DNA of 20,991 nt from VGCC01 sp040381195 (GCA_040381195.1 JBEIHR010000025.1:1-20991); one strand, 5' to 3'. Shown: positions 1 through 7,096, numbered from the stretch's first letter. The notes: generated by a model from the sequence alone, not told the origin. Numbers and translations: made by a program.

Positions 1-615
1 GCGCCTTTCCATGCGCTGGCCGCCGATTGCGACCAGCTGCGGGAGTGCCTGCGGCGGGATCCGGCCGGTCTGGACGCCGTGCTGCAGCAGTGCGTAGGTG
101 CCCAGGCCGCCGTCCTCCTCCCCACTGACCGGTGCGAGAAGCACATCGCCGGCGAGCTCGACTCCCAGCTCGCGCACGCACCGCATCGCCTCCCATGCGG
201 CGACGAGCCCGGCCTTCATGTCGCAGGTGCCTCGCCCGAGCATCCGTTCGGCGCCCTGCACCTGCTGAACTCGCGCGGTGAATGGGTCGCCTGTCCACGC
301 GGCGAGGTCGCCCGGGGGCACGACATCGGTGTGGGCATTGAAGAGCAGGCGTCGACCGCCCCCGGAACCGGCCCAGGTGAGGAGCGCGCCACGACCCCGC
401 GTGCGCGCCACCTCCATGCCGGGGAAGTCCGGTTGTGCCGCGAGGGCCAGGACGTCGATCTCCCAGTCCGCAACGCTCCACCCCTCCGCGCGCCAGGCAT
501 CGACGAGGGCGTCCTGCACGTTCACTTCGTCCCCGGATCCCCCGATGGAGGCGTAGGAGACCAGCCAGGCGAGGTCACGGGTGATGCGCTCACGGGAGGC
601 GCGGAGGGAGCCCAT
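1..615 (-). CDS. M20-family metallopeptidase / deacylase, N-terminal part (cut by window edge)
   Basis: The minus-strand frame is open from an ATG at 615 to the left edge, giving 205 residues with no stop, so the C-terminus is missing. M20 enzymes are two-metal cytosolic hydrolases (ArgE, DapE, carboxypeptidase-like) that remove acyl or aminoacyl groups. The family's metal site is visible in order: HTDVVP at residues 95-100 (His95, Asp97), GRGTCDMK at about 127-134 (bridging Asp132) and SGEED at 164-168 (catalytic Glu166, metal-binding Glu167). The start is supported by AGGAA six bases upstream. The final 20 residues do not show the E-P segment I would expect soon after the Glu pair, so the exact subfamily is open. 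It is divergent from the zinc-ribbon gene and looks unrelated to the catabolic genes further right. The substrate cannot be assigned. Confidence 0.88.
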   Translation of the reverse strand, partial: MGSLRASRERITRDLAWLVSYASIGGSGDEVNVQDALVDAWRAEGWSVADWEIDVLALAAQPDFPGMEVARTRGRGALLTWAGSGGGRRLLFNAHTDVVPPGDLAAWTGDPFTARVQQVQGAERMLGRGTCDMKAGLVAAWEAMRCVRELGVELAGDVLLAPVSGEEDGGLGTYALLQHGVQTGRIPPQALPQLVAIGGQRMERR

Positions 616-740
616 GGCCCATTCCTACCGCCCAATCCATTCGAAATGTCCGATTTAGCATGATTGCTTGGGCAAACTTCCCCACAGGCGTTGCGCGTCG
701 GGCGGGTCGAAGCCCCCCTGGGGCCTACCGTGGGGGCACC

Positions 741-768
741 GGTGGCGAGCGCCACCAGCCGCGGCTGG
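741..768 (+). promoter_or_regulatory. Overlapping palindromes in the leader of the zinc-ribbon gene
   Basis: GGTGGCG-AG-CGCCACC (741-756) is a perfect 7-bp hairpin and CCAGCCGCGGCTGG (755-768) is a perfect 14-bp palindrome. They share two bases, so the two hairpins compete slightly. They lie after a TACCGT element (726-731) that could be a -10 box, and end 14 bases before the Shine-Dalgarno sequence near 782. That places them in a leader of roughly 55 bases. The function is unknown; a binding site or an mRNA stability element are both possible. Confidence 0.35.
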
Positions 769-793
769 CGGCAGAGTTCGACAGGAGGGCCCC

Positions 794-949
794 ATGGCCG
801 AGAGCTACACCGGCGAGGCGTACTGCGTGAAGTGCAAGGAGAAGCGTCAGTTCACCGGGAACGTCGAGGAGACCAACGGTCGTCGTTTCGCCAAGGGCAT
901 CTGCCCGGTGTGCGGCACCAAGGTGACCCGCATCCTGGGCAAGGCCTGA
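794..949 (+). CDS. Small zinc-ribbon protein, DUF5679 type
   Basis: This is a 51-residue protein starting at the ATG at 794, preceded by a strong Shine-Dalgarno sequence (ACAGGAGGG) about five bases upstream. The same frame opens further upstream, but that extension is low-complexity and has no ribosome site. Two CxxC knuckles (CVKC near residues 11-14 and CPVCG near 38-42) would bind one zinc ion, with a basic stretch between and a C-terminal TRILGKA. The pattern matches the DUF5679 family, a short actinobacterial zinc-ribbon family of unknown function, known to me mostly as a conserved stand-alone gene. It is followed by a stem-loop and then the zincin-like gene on the same strand. Nothing ties it to the catabolic locus. 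Confidence 0.85.
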   Translation: MAESYTGEAYCVKCKEKRQFTGNVEETNGRRFAKGICPVCGTKVTRILGKA

Positions 950-963
950 TCCACTGACCACCG

Positions 964-995
964 ACGTCGCGGTACCCACCCGGGTGCCGCGGCGT
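964..995 (+). terminator. Stem-loop after the zinc-ribbon gene, likely terminator
   Basis: Arms 964-977 and 982-995 form a 14-bp stem with two G-T wobble pairs and a four-base loop, starting 14 bases after the stop codon. No T-run follows, as is common for actinobacterial terminators. It separates the zinc-ribbon gene from the next gene, which has its own -10-like element just downstream. Confidence 0.5.
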
Positions 996-1012
996 TGTGG
1001 TGCCCGGGCACT

Positions 1013-1018
1013 TACCGT
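1013..1018 (+). promoter_or_regulatory. Putative -10 element for a leaderless transcript
   Basis: TACCGT fits the TAnnnT pattern of actinobacterial -10 boxes and ends six bases before the ATG at 1025. Transcription would then begin at or next to the start codon. There is no Shine-Dalgarno sequence upstream of this ATG, which agrees with leaderless translation. No convincing -35 hexamer is seen. Confidence 0.4.
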
Positions 1019-1024
1019 TGTCCT

Positions 1025-2278
1025 ATGAGCACCCCCTTCGGCTTTGGCGCCCCCTTCGACATGAACTCCCTCGGGGCGGCCCTGCAGCAACTCGGTCGGA
1101 TGCTGCAGCAGGGTGAGGGGGACGGCCCGGTCCGCTGGAACGTCGTGCGCGATGTGGCCCGCCAGGCGATTTCAGCCGGTGGGGATCCCGTGGTTCCGGA
1201 TGCGCAAGTGCGTGCGGTGCAGGATGCGTTCCGCCTCGCCGACGTCTGGCTCGATGCCGTCACGGCCTTCCCGGCGTCGGATGCCCCCGTCCAGTCATGG
1301 AGCAGGTCGGAGTGGCTGACGCAGACCCTGCCCGTCTGGGAACGCATCGTCGCGCCGATTGGCGAGCGGATGCAGGGCGCTGTCGCATCGGCACTTCCCG
1401 CCCTCAACGCCGATCCCGATGCGATCCTGCAATCCCTTCCCGAGAACATCCGCCAGATGCTCCCCGACGGCATCCCCCCGGAGATGGCGCAGATGATCGC
1501 GCCGATGATGGGGATGATGCAGCAGCTCGGCTCTGCCGCGTTCAGCATGCAACTCGGCCAGTCACTCGCGGGCTTGGCATTGGAGGTGCTCTCCTCCTCG
1601 GACATCGGAATCCCGTTGACCCTGGAACCCGTGCGGGCACTCCTCCCGGGCAACATCACCGCGTTCGGTGAGGGTTTGGGTCTCCCGCAGAGCGACGTTC
1701 TCGTCTTCATCGCCCTTCGCGAGAGTGCGCATCAACGTCTCTTCGATCACGTGCCGTGGCTGCGCGCCCGGGTCATCGGATCTGTCGAGGAGTACGCCCG
1801 CTATATGCAGGTCAACAACGCCAGCCTCACTGCGGCCCTCGACGACATCGACATCTCGAATCCGCAGGCACTACAGGAGATCATGTCCCGCGGCATAGTC
1901 GAACCCGAACCCACCGAGGAACAGCGGGCGGCGGTTGCCCGGCTGGAGACCCTGCTCGCGCTCGTCGAGGGATGGGTCGACGACGTCGTCACCCAGGCGG
2001 TCGCGGACCGCCTGCCGTCGGCACCGAGCCTCCGCGAAGCGATCCAACGCAGGCGCGCAGTCGGAGGCCCCTCCGAGAAGACCTTCGCCACACTCATCGG
2101 AATGCAGTTGCGACCGCGCGCCATGCGCGAGGCGGCCACCGTCTTCGCCGCCATGAGATCGATGAAGGGTGTCGATGCCCGCGATGCCCTATGGGGCCAC
2201 CCGGATCTCTTGCCCGCAACCGAGGATCTTGCGGATCCGCTGGGATTCGTGCAGGGGGCAGACGACTCCCAGGCCTAA
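1025..2278 (+). CDS. Zincin-like protein, Zincin_2/DUF2342 type, with altered HExxH
   Basis: This 417-residue protein begins at the ATG at 1025 (MSTPFGFG). The N-terminus is followed by a methionine-rich stretch (about residues 153-166) and then a predicted helix with LRESAHQRLFDHVPWL (231-246). I recognise this as the actinobacterial DUF2342/Zincin_2 group, often annotated as putative hydrolase or zinc-dependent metalloprotease. In the expected HExxH position the sequence reads RESAH (232-236): the first zinc-binding histidine is arginine, while Glu233 and His236 remain. My recollection is that this branch commonly has R-E-x-x-H, so this is probably a lineage trait and not damage. The TAA overlaps the TAG of the convergent P450 gene by four bases. 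No signal peptide is seen. Actual proteolytic activity is doubtful. Confidence 0.75.
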   Translation: MSTPFGFGAPFDMNSLGAALQQLGRMLQQGEGDGPVRWNVVRDVARQAISAGGDPVVPDAQVRAVQDAFRLADVWLDAVTAFPASDAPVQSWSRSEWLTQTLPVWERIVAPIGERMQGAVASALPALNADPDAILQSLPENIRQMLPDGIPPEMAQMIAPMMGMMQQLGSAAFSMQLGQSLAGLALEVLSSSDIGIPLTLEPVRALLPGNITAFGEGLGLPQSDVLVFIALRESAHQRLFDHVPWLRARVIGSVEEYARYMQVNNASLTAALDDIDISNPQALQEIMSRGIVEPEPTEEQRAAVARLETLLALVEGWVDDVVTQAVADRLPSAPSLREAIQRRRAVGGPSEKTFATLIGMQLRPRAMREAATVFAAMRSMKGVDARDALWGHPDLLPATEDLADPLGFVQGADDSQA

Positions 2279-3504
2279 CCGTGCGTGAGCACGGGCACGG
2301 ATTCTCGCCTGCGAAGGAGGGCGCTCGGACGCCATACCAACTCATCCGTCGCCAGGCGCATGTTCGGGAAGCGGGCGAAGAGCTCCTCGATCGCCATGCG
2401 GGCCTGCATGCGCGCGAGTGGACCGCCGAGGCAGAAGTGGGTCCCGAATCCCAGGGCCAGGTGTGGATTCGGGTGACGCGAGACATCGAAGGTATCCGGA
2501 TCCGTGAACACTGCGGGGTCGCGGTTGGCTGAGATGAGCACGGGCACGACGGTCTCGCCCGCGCGGACCGTGCCGTCACTGAGTTCGACATCCTCGAGCG
2601 CTTGCCGAGCGCCGATCTTGAGCGACGGAGCAAGCCGGAGCACCTCCTCGATCGCTTTCGGCATGAGTTCGGGCGCGGCTTGAATGCGTGCGAGTTGCTC
2701 GGGGTCCTGCAAGAGCATCGCGATCGTGTTGGAGATGAGGGTGGTGGTCGTCTCGAAGCCCCCCTGGACCATGCCGACGGTCATGCCCATCAGGTCGCGC
2801 TCGGACAAGTTGTGCGCTCCGCCCGGGGCCACGAACAGTCCGATCAGGGACCGCGGCTCGGGATCTCCCTTCGCCCGAGCCTCCTCAAACAATTGGCCCA
2901 CGTATTCCCCGAGGCTGCGGTAGGCGTCCTTGCAGTCCTCCGCCCATGCGGGATCGTCCATCGGGCTTCCGATGTAGGAGAAGATCCGCTCGACCCAACC
3001 GACGAAGTGCTCTCGATCCTCGTAGTGGACCCCAAGGATGGAACTGATCATGGTGACGGTGATGGGGAGGGCGAAGTCCTCGATCCCGTCGAAGGAGTCC
3101 CGCTCGCTGAGTTCGTCCAGGCGGAGTGCCAGGGCTGCCCTGAGGTCCGGTTCGATGCGACGACCCAAACCCGCGTCCAATACCTGTGCGGCTGCCGCTC
3201 GCTCGGCGGTGTGTTCCGGCGGATCCAGGAAAGAGATCGCTCGGTCCATGTAGTCGGAGATCGGGTGCAGCCGCGCGATGTCATCAGGTGGCAGGTTCAG
3301 CACATAACCCTTGAGACGATCTCCTTGGCCGATCGCCCGGCTTTTCAACACAGTCCGTGAGTCCTCCCATCCAAGCGTGACCCACGCTTGAAGGTGATCG
3401 CTGTAGTGGACCGATCCGCGAGCCCGTAACTCTCGGAGCGGCTCCATAGGCTCCCGAATGTGTCCATCTGAGAAGAAAGCCTCATCGAACGTGATCGCTG
3501 TCAC
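2275..3504 (-). CDS. Cytochrome P450 monooxygenase
   Basis: This 409-residue soluble bacterial P450 starts at a GTG at 3504, with GGGAG a few bases upstream. Diagnostic parts are in order: DPPEHTAER in helix C (about 94-102), the I-helix oxygen-activation stretch GGFETT (248-253, Glu251/Thr252), ExxR in helix K (Glu287-Arg290) and the heme loop LGFGTHFCLG with Cys358 as the iron ligand. P450s of this class insert one oxygen atom and need a ferredoxin and reductase; neither is encoded nearby. It is the last gene of a five-gene minus-strand unit, 16 bases after the unrecognised gene. Its stop overlaps the stop of the convergent zincin-like gene. Hydroxylation or oxidative O-demethylation of the pathway substrate are both plausible; the substrate is unknown. 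Confidence 0.95.
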   Translation of the reverse strand: MTAITFDEAFFSDGHIREPMEPLRELRARGSVHYSDHLQAWVTLGWEDSRTVLKSRAIGQGDRLKGYVLNLPPDDIARLHPISDYMDRAISFLDPPEHTAERAAAAQVLDAGLGRRIEPDLRAALALRLDELSERDSFDGIEDFALPITVTMISSILGVHYEDREHFVGWVERIFSYIGSPMDDPAWAEDCKDAYRSLGEYVGQLFEEARAKGDPEPRSLIGLFVAPGGAHNLSERDLMGMTVGMVQGGFETTTTLISNTIAMLLQDPEQLARIQAAPELMPKAIEEVLRLAPSLKIGARQALEDVELSDGTVRAGETVVPVLISANRDPAVFTDPDTFDVSRHPNPHLALGFGTHFCLGGPLARMQARMAIEELFARFPNMRLATDELVWRPSALLRRRESVPVLTHG

Positions 3505-3520
3505 TCTCTCTCCCGAATTC

Positions 3521-4057
3521 TCAGCGCGCAGGGATGATTCGCCAATTCGCAGTGAAGATCATCTCGTGGACTTGTGTCTCACAGATCGACTCGAGAGCGT
3601 GACGTTGCCTCGCCGCATCCCTCTCATCGACCACTTGCATGAACCAGCAGGAAACGGGTTGGTCCTCATAGAACGGGCGCCCGATCATGAGATGGCCATG
3701 GGTGAACTCACCTGGGAAGAAGGCTTGCAACTGCAGTGGAGGTATCGGTGTGCCATCGAAGCGACTCCGTGCCTCTCGCTGCTCCGGCCATGAGCACTCC
3801 CACGTGCCGTAGAGCCCAAGGCCCTCCCGAGGGGCTAGTGGGTGAATCGAAATGTCGCCCGTTCCGAGGAGCACGTGGGTGTTGAAGTCCTCGAGGACAT
3901 CGAGCGCCACGGGAGTCATGAGGTCGAAGGCCTTGCCGAACACTGCGTTGCGATCCCCACGGTCGTGGGCGCCTTCATACCCATCGATCTCGAGGTCGGC
4001 GAGATGCCGGCGCAGGTCCTCCCACCGCCATGACCAGAACGTTTCAGGGTGGGTCAC
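3521..4057 (-). CDS. Unrecognised 178-residue protein in the aldolase-P450 operon
   Basis: I do not recognise the family. The frame starts at a GTG at 4057 with a strong AGGAGG five bases upstream; that ribosome site lies beside the stop of the preceding TIM-barrel gene, so translation is probably coupled. The protein is acidic to neutral, soluble, without signal peptide, membrane segment or cysteine motif. It contains clusters of tryptophans near the N-terminus (WSWRWED), a GLYGTWECSW stretch near the middle, and several histidines (THGHLMIG, ETQVHEMIF) that could bind a metal or ligand. The alternating hydrophobic pattern in the second half suggests beta strands. Its place between a ketose-epimerase-like enzyme and a P450, with gaps of 8 and 16 bases, implies a role in the same pathway. 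An accessory subunit of the TIM barrel or a small lyase are guesses only. Confidence 0.8.
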   Translation of the reverse strand: MTHPETFWSWRWEDLRRHLADLEIDGYEGAHDRGDRNAVFGKAFDLMTPVALDVLEDFNTHVLLGTGDISIHPLAPREGLGLYGTWECSWPEQREARSRFDGTPIPPLQLQAFFPGEFTHGHLMIGRPFYEDQPVSCWFMQVVDERDAARQRHALESICETQVHEMIFTANWRIIPAR

Positions 4058-4065
4058 CAGGCCTC

Positions 4066-4932
4066 CTAACTCGCTGCCAGTTGTGAACGCACGGAACTCT
4101 CCACTGCCCGCAAGTGCGCCAGGGATGCCCGGGTGTAGTCGTCGAAGAACTCCGGCGCGTCGCCGCTGATCACGGACTCGAGCGGGCGCGCCTTTGCCGG
4201 GAACAACTCGAATGTCACGGTTGCCGGGTAGTCGATGTCGATGAGTGTGCGGATGTAGGGCGCGAAATCGACGGTGCCGGTGCCCGGAGCCGCACGTGTG
4301 TTGTCCGCGAGATGCATATGCCCCAGGTGGGGGGCGGCTCGGTGTAGGGCGCCGAAGGGATCGCTCTCCTCGATCCCCATGTGGAAGGTGTCACCCATTA
4401 CGCACACCGCCGGATGGTCGATGGCGACCGCTAGCTCCACCGCCTGTCCGAGCGTGTTGATCAGGTGCGTCTCGTATCGGTTCCACGGCTCCACAGCCAA
4501 GCGGCACGTGCCATCGGCCTGCGTGGCCAGCGCGCGCATCCCTTCAACCGACCACTCCCATTCCTGCTCGACGCTGGTGAGTACCTCCGTTCGGTTGACG
4601 GAGCTGGGGTGCACGTTGATGATCGGGGATCCCACGACCGACGCCATCTCGATCAATCCGAGCAGATAGTCGTAGCCGGTACGGCGAACCTCTGGGTCCG
4701 CGTGGCTCAGATCGCGTCCCGGACCCAGGAGGGAGGAGATCGAACTGACTTCCAGCCCGTTGTCGATGATCGCTTGGTTCAGCGCTTCCAGTGCGATGCC
4801 CGGTGGATCACCGGAGAGTTCCACGCGCTCGTAGCCGGCTCGCGCGATCCGCTCGAGCCCCGTGCGTGGATCCTCGTTCCCGTAGGTGACCATGTTGTAC
4901 GAGTAGGCGAAGGACCCCGCGGGCATTGTCAT
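4066..4932 (-). CDS. Ketose 3-epimerase-like TIM barrel (D-tagatose 3-epimerase family)
   Basis: This 288-residue xylose-isomerase-like TIM barrel is started here at the ATG at 4932 (MTMPAGSF), seven codon-free bases after the stop of the VOC gene; an AGG six bases upstream supports it. A longer frame upstream would overlap the VOC gene and is not barrel-like. Putative metal ligands are Glu148 (AVEPWNRYE), Asp181 (MGDTFHM), His207 (GHMHLAD) and Glu242 (TFELFP). Their spacings (33, 26, 35) equal those of Glu152, Asp185, His211 and Glu246 in Pseudomonas cichorii D-tagatose 3-epimerase, as I recall that enzyme. EPWNRYETHLINT is close to the family's EP-NRYE motif. The likely reaction is C3 epimerisation of a ketose or keto-cyclitol-type substrate using a divalent metal. 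It is the third gene of the aldolase-P450 unit. Confidence 0.85.
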   Translation of the reverse strand: MTMPAGSFAYSYNMVTYGNEDPRTGLERIARAGYERVELSGDPPGIALEALNQAIIDNGLEVSSISSLLGPGRDLSHADPEVRRTGYDYLLGLIEMASVVGSPIINVHPSSVNRTEVLTSVEQEWEWSVEGMRALATQADGTCRLAVEPWNRYETHLINTLGQAVELAVAIDHPAVCVMGDTFHMGIEESDPFGALHRAAPHLGHMHLADNTRAAPGTGTVDFAPYIRTLIDIDYPATVTFELFPAKARPLESVISGDAPEFFDDYTRASLAHLRAVESSVRSQLAAS

Positions 4933-4939
4933 CGGTTGC

Positions 4940-5338
4940 CTAATCCCGGGGGAGTTCGCTGAACACTTCGTAAATGCAGCCACCGGGGGATTCGAAGAAG
5001 GCGATCTTGCGCCGTGAGAACGTCGCATCGACCACTGCAGGGCCTTGGATTACCTTCCCACCGGCATCCTTGAGGCGATCGAAGGCGGCATCGAAGTCGT
5101 CGACCTCGAAGACGATGTGCGTCCACCCATTTTTGAGTGGATGATCGAGCTCGCGCTCATAGTTGACTTCCTCGAAAACCAGCACGCGGGTGTCACCGAC
5201 CTGGGTGAAGAGGAGTTCCCCCTCCTGCCCGTTGACGAAAACCGGCTGACGACCGGACACGTCGGCACCCATCGCGCGGAGGAAGGCTTCCTCGGCGTCG
5301 AGATCAGGAACCTTGCCACCGATGTTCCACAACTTCAC
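4940..5338 (-). CDS. VOC (glyoxalase/dioxygenase fold) protein
   Basis: This 132-residue protein has the paired beta-alpha-beta-beta-beta layout of the vicinal oxygen chelate superfamily. A GTG at 5338 is chosen because AAGGAG lies nine bases upstream, next to the stop of the aldolase gene. Second-module ligands can be placed at His74 (WTHIVFEV) and Glu124 (IYEVF). At the first-module position the usual histidine is replaced by tryptophan or asparagine (KLWNIGG), so the metal site may be incomplete or differently built. VOC proteins act as isomerases, epimerases, lyases or dioxygenases on vicinal oxygens. The gene is tightly packed between aldolase (14-base gap) and TIM barrel (7-base gap), suggesting consecutive action on one substrate. 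The reaction is not assignable. Confidence 0.85.
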   Translation of the reverse strand: MKLWNIGGKVPDLDAEEAFLRAMGADVSGRQPVFVNGQEGELLFTQVGDTRVLVFEEVNYERELDHPLKNGWTHIVFEVDDFDAAFDRLKDAGGKVIQGPAVVDATFSRRKIAFFESPGGCIYEVFSELPRD

Positions 5339-5352
5339 GTGTCTCTCCTTAC

Positions 5353-6132
5353 CTAGGCGTTGGTTGCGCGTGCATCGGTCACGAAGTCGTCGACCGCACG
5401 GGCGAGGAATTCCACATCGATACCTGCAGCGACCATGGTTGCCCCGAGCTCGCGCGCAGCGCGCGCGGCGGCAGGGATCGCCGAACTTGCGATTCCCGCT
5501 GCCTTGCCTGCCGTCCGGGCACGCGCGAGCACATCTGTGGTGAGTGCGGCGAGATCGGGGTTGCTTGGGTCACGGGGGAGGCCCAACTCCATCGCGAGGT
5601 CGTTGCGCCCCACGAGGATTCCATCGACGCGAGGCAGGCCCAGGATCGCGTCGAGGTCGTCGAGAGCACCCTGGGTTTCGATCTGGATGATCACCGTGGT
5701 CGAGTTCGCAGCCCCCACCACGTAGGAGTCGACGTCTCGTAGGTAGTTCGAGACGCGACGAGGACCGAATCCCCGCGAGCCCGCAGGTGGGTAGTGCGCA
5801 AGGCCCGCCGCCCGCTCTGCATCATCCGCGGAGGTGACCCGGGGCACGAGGATCCCCGCTGCACCGAAGTCCAGCGCAGCCATGATCGGGACCGGGTCGA
5901 TGGACGGAATCCGCACGATGAGCGGCAGGCCGGCACGGTCGGAGACGATCTGTGTCATGAGCGCCGACGAAGCGGTCACCGGTCCGTGCTCGCCATCGAG
6001 GATTGCGAAGTCGAATCCTGCTGATGCCACCGCTTCCGTGACCATCGGATCGGAGGATGTGAGCCACGTCCCGAGCAGGAACTCACCGCTCTGTGCGGCG
6101 CGCTTGAATTCCGCGGGGGTTCGGCGAATCAC
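5353..6132 (-). CDS. HpcH/HpaI-family aldolase
   Basis: This 259-residue class II pyruvate aldolase starts at a GTG at 6132 with no clear ribosome site. The family's residues are all present with near-identical spacing to HpaI: His49 (LDGEHGP), Arg74 (IVRIPS), Glu152 (IQIET) and Asp178 (GRNDLA), against His45, Arg70, Glu149 and Asp175 in E. coli HpaI as I recall it. The usual GPADLS loop reads GRNDLAMELG, so Pro is replaced by Arg beside the metal-binding Asp, which may alter specificity. Relatives cleave 4-hydroxy-2-oxo acids or 2-keto-3-deoxy sugar acids into pyruvate and an aldehyde. It is the first gene of the five-gene minus unit and is divergent from the IolE-like gene. In this context it is the best candidate for the terminal C-C cleavage step. 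Confidence 0.93.
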   Translation of the reverse strand: MIRRTPAEFKRAAQSGEFLLGTWLTSSDPMVTEAVASAGFDFAILDGEHGPVTASSALMTQIVSDRAGLPLIVRIPSIDPVPIMAALDFGAAGILVPRVTSADDAERAAGLAHYPPAGSRGFGPRRVSNYLRDVDSYVVGAANSTTVIIQIETQGALDDLDAILGLPRVDGILVGRNDLAMELGLPRDPSNPDLAALTTDVLARARTAGKAAGIASSAIPAAARAARELGATMVAAGIDVEFLARAVDDFVTDARATNA

Positions 6133-6196
6133 CGTCGGGAGTGTAGTGACGCTGTTAGGCTCGTGCTGACTGTTGGCAATTTTTCGGAGGCTCCGC
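6133..6196. promoter_or_regulatory. Divergent promoter region between the aldolase and IolE-like units
   Basis: Only 64 bases separate the two divergent starts. For the minus strand there is a -35-like TTGCCA (complement of 6174-6179), a 16-base spacer and a -10-like TAACAG (complement of 6152-6157). An alternative is a TACACT element (complement of 6140-6145) seven bases before the GTG at 6132, which would make the aldolase mRNA leaderless. An imperfect inverted repeat GTTAG-N7-CTGAC (6154-6170) overlaps these elements and could be an operator serving both operons. No experimental support is visible. Confidence 0.4.
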
Positions 6197-7084
6197 GTGA
6201 AGTTCGAGTTGGGTATCGGGCCGGACTCCTGGGGGGTCTGGTTCCCGGAGGATCCGCAGCAGCCCCCCTTCGAGCAATTCCTGGATGAAGCAAGTCGCGC
6301 GGGCTACCGGACCATCGAGCTGGGTCCCTACGGATACCTTCCCACCGACCCCGACGCCCTTCGCTCACTTCTCGACGCCTACACCTTCCGGCTCAGCGGC
6401 GGCTTCATCTTCGGCAATCTGCACTCGCCAGGTGCCTACGAGGAACGCAAGGCCGAGATCGATAGCGCGGCGCCGCTGCTCCAAGCACTCGGTGCAGAGT
6501 TCTGCGTCTTGATCGAGAGCATGTATACCGACCTCTTCACCGGCGAGCAGATCGCGAATTCCGAGTTATCGGAAGCCGAATGGGCCACGCTGGCCGAGAA
6601 CTCGAACCGGATCGGTGCGTACGTGGCGGACAGGTACGGGCTCAAGGCCGCGTTCCATCCGCACGCCCAGACCAACATTGAGCGTGAGGACCAGATCGAG
6701 CGCTACCTGGAGATGACGGATCCGGAACTCGTCAGCATGTGCCTGGACACGGGGCACCACGCCTATTGTGGCGGGGACCCGGTCACCTTCATGCGGAACC
6801 ATCACGATCGGATTCCGTACCTGCACATCAAGAGCGTCGATCAGGGGATCCGCGCGGAGGTGGCGGCCGAGGGAATTCCTTTCGCAGAGGCGGTCAAAAT
6901 GGGTGCCTTCACCGAACCCAAGGCTGGGGTGATCGACTTCGTGGCTTTCCGGCAGGTGCTCGAGGACATCGGGTTCGAGGGAATCGGCATCGTGGAGCAG
7001 GATCTCTACCCGACAGCCTTCGATCGTCCCTACCCGATAGCGGTGAGCACGCGTCGTTATCTGTCAGACATCGGTATGGCCTAG
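6197..7084 (+). CDS. IolE-like TIM barrel (inosose dehydratase-related)
   Basis: This 295-residue protein starts at the GTG at 6197, which has GGAGG six bases upstream; a TTG eight codons earlier lacks one. The N-terminus GIGPDSWGVWFPEDPQQ, the segment FHPHAQTNIE (153-162), LDTGHHAY (183-190), LHIKSVD (209-215) and the VEQD near Glu267 follow the order of myo-inosose-2 dehydratase IolE. The AEGIPFAEAVKMGAFTEP stretch also parallels the IolE segment after its HxKD motif. IolE removes water from scyllo-inosose to give a diketone. Here the likely role is dehydration of an inosose-like or keto-sugar intermediate. The next gene, an enolase paralogue that would also do a dehydration-type reaction, begins 12 bases downstream, and an SDR follows. 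Exact inosose specificity is not proven. Confidence 0.75.
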   Translation: MKFELGIGPDSWGVWFPEDPQQPPFEQFLDEASRAGYRTIELGPYGYLPTDPDALRSLLDAYTFRLSGGFIFGNLHSPGAYEERKAEIDSAAPLLQALGAEFCVLIESMYTDLFTGEQIANSELSEAEWATLAENSNRIGAYVADRYGLKAAFHPHAQTNIEREDQIERYLEMTDPELVSMCLDTGHHAYCGGDPVTFMRNHHDRIPYLHIKSVDQGIRAEVAAEGIPFAEAVKMGAFTEPKAGVIDFVAFRQVLEDIGFEGIGIVEQDLYPTAFDRPYPIAVSTRRYLSDIGMA

Positions 7085-7096
7085 CGATCGGATGCT

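Noticed and set aside
79..663. A 194-codon plus-strand open frame over the left edge
   Set aside because: It is antisense to the M20 peptidase frame, whose metal-binding motifs are clear; the plus-strand product has no recognisable features.
2602..3360. A 252-codon plus-strand open frame opposite the P450 gene
   Set aside because: The P450 has a full set of heme, ExxR and I-helix motifs in the other strand; this frame is a shadow.
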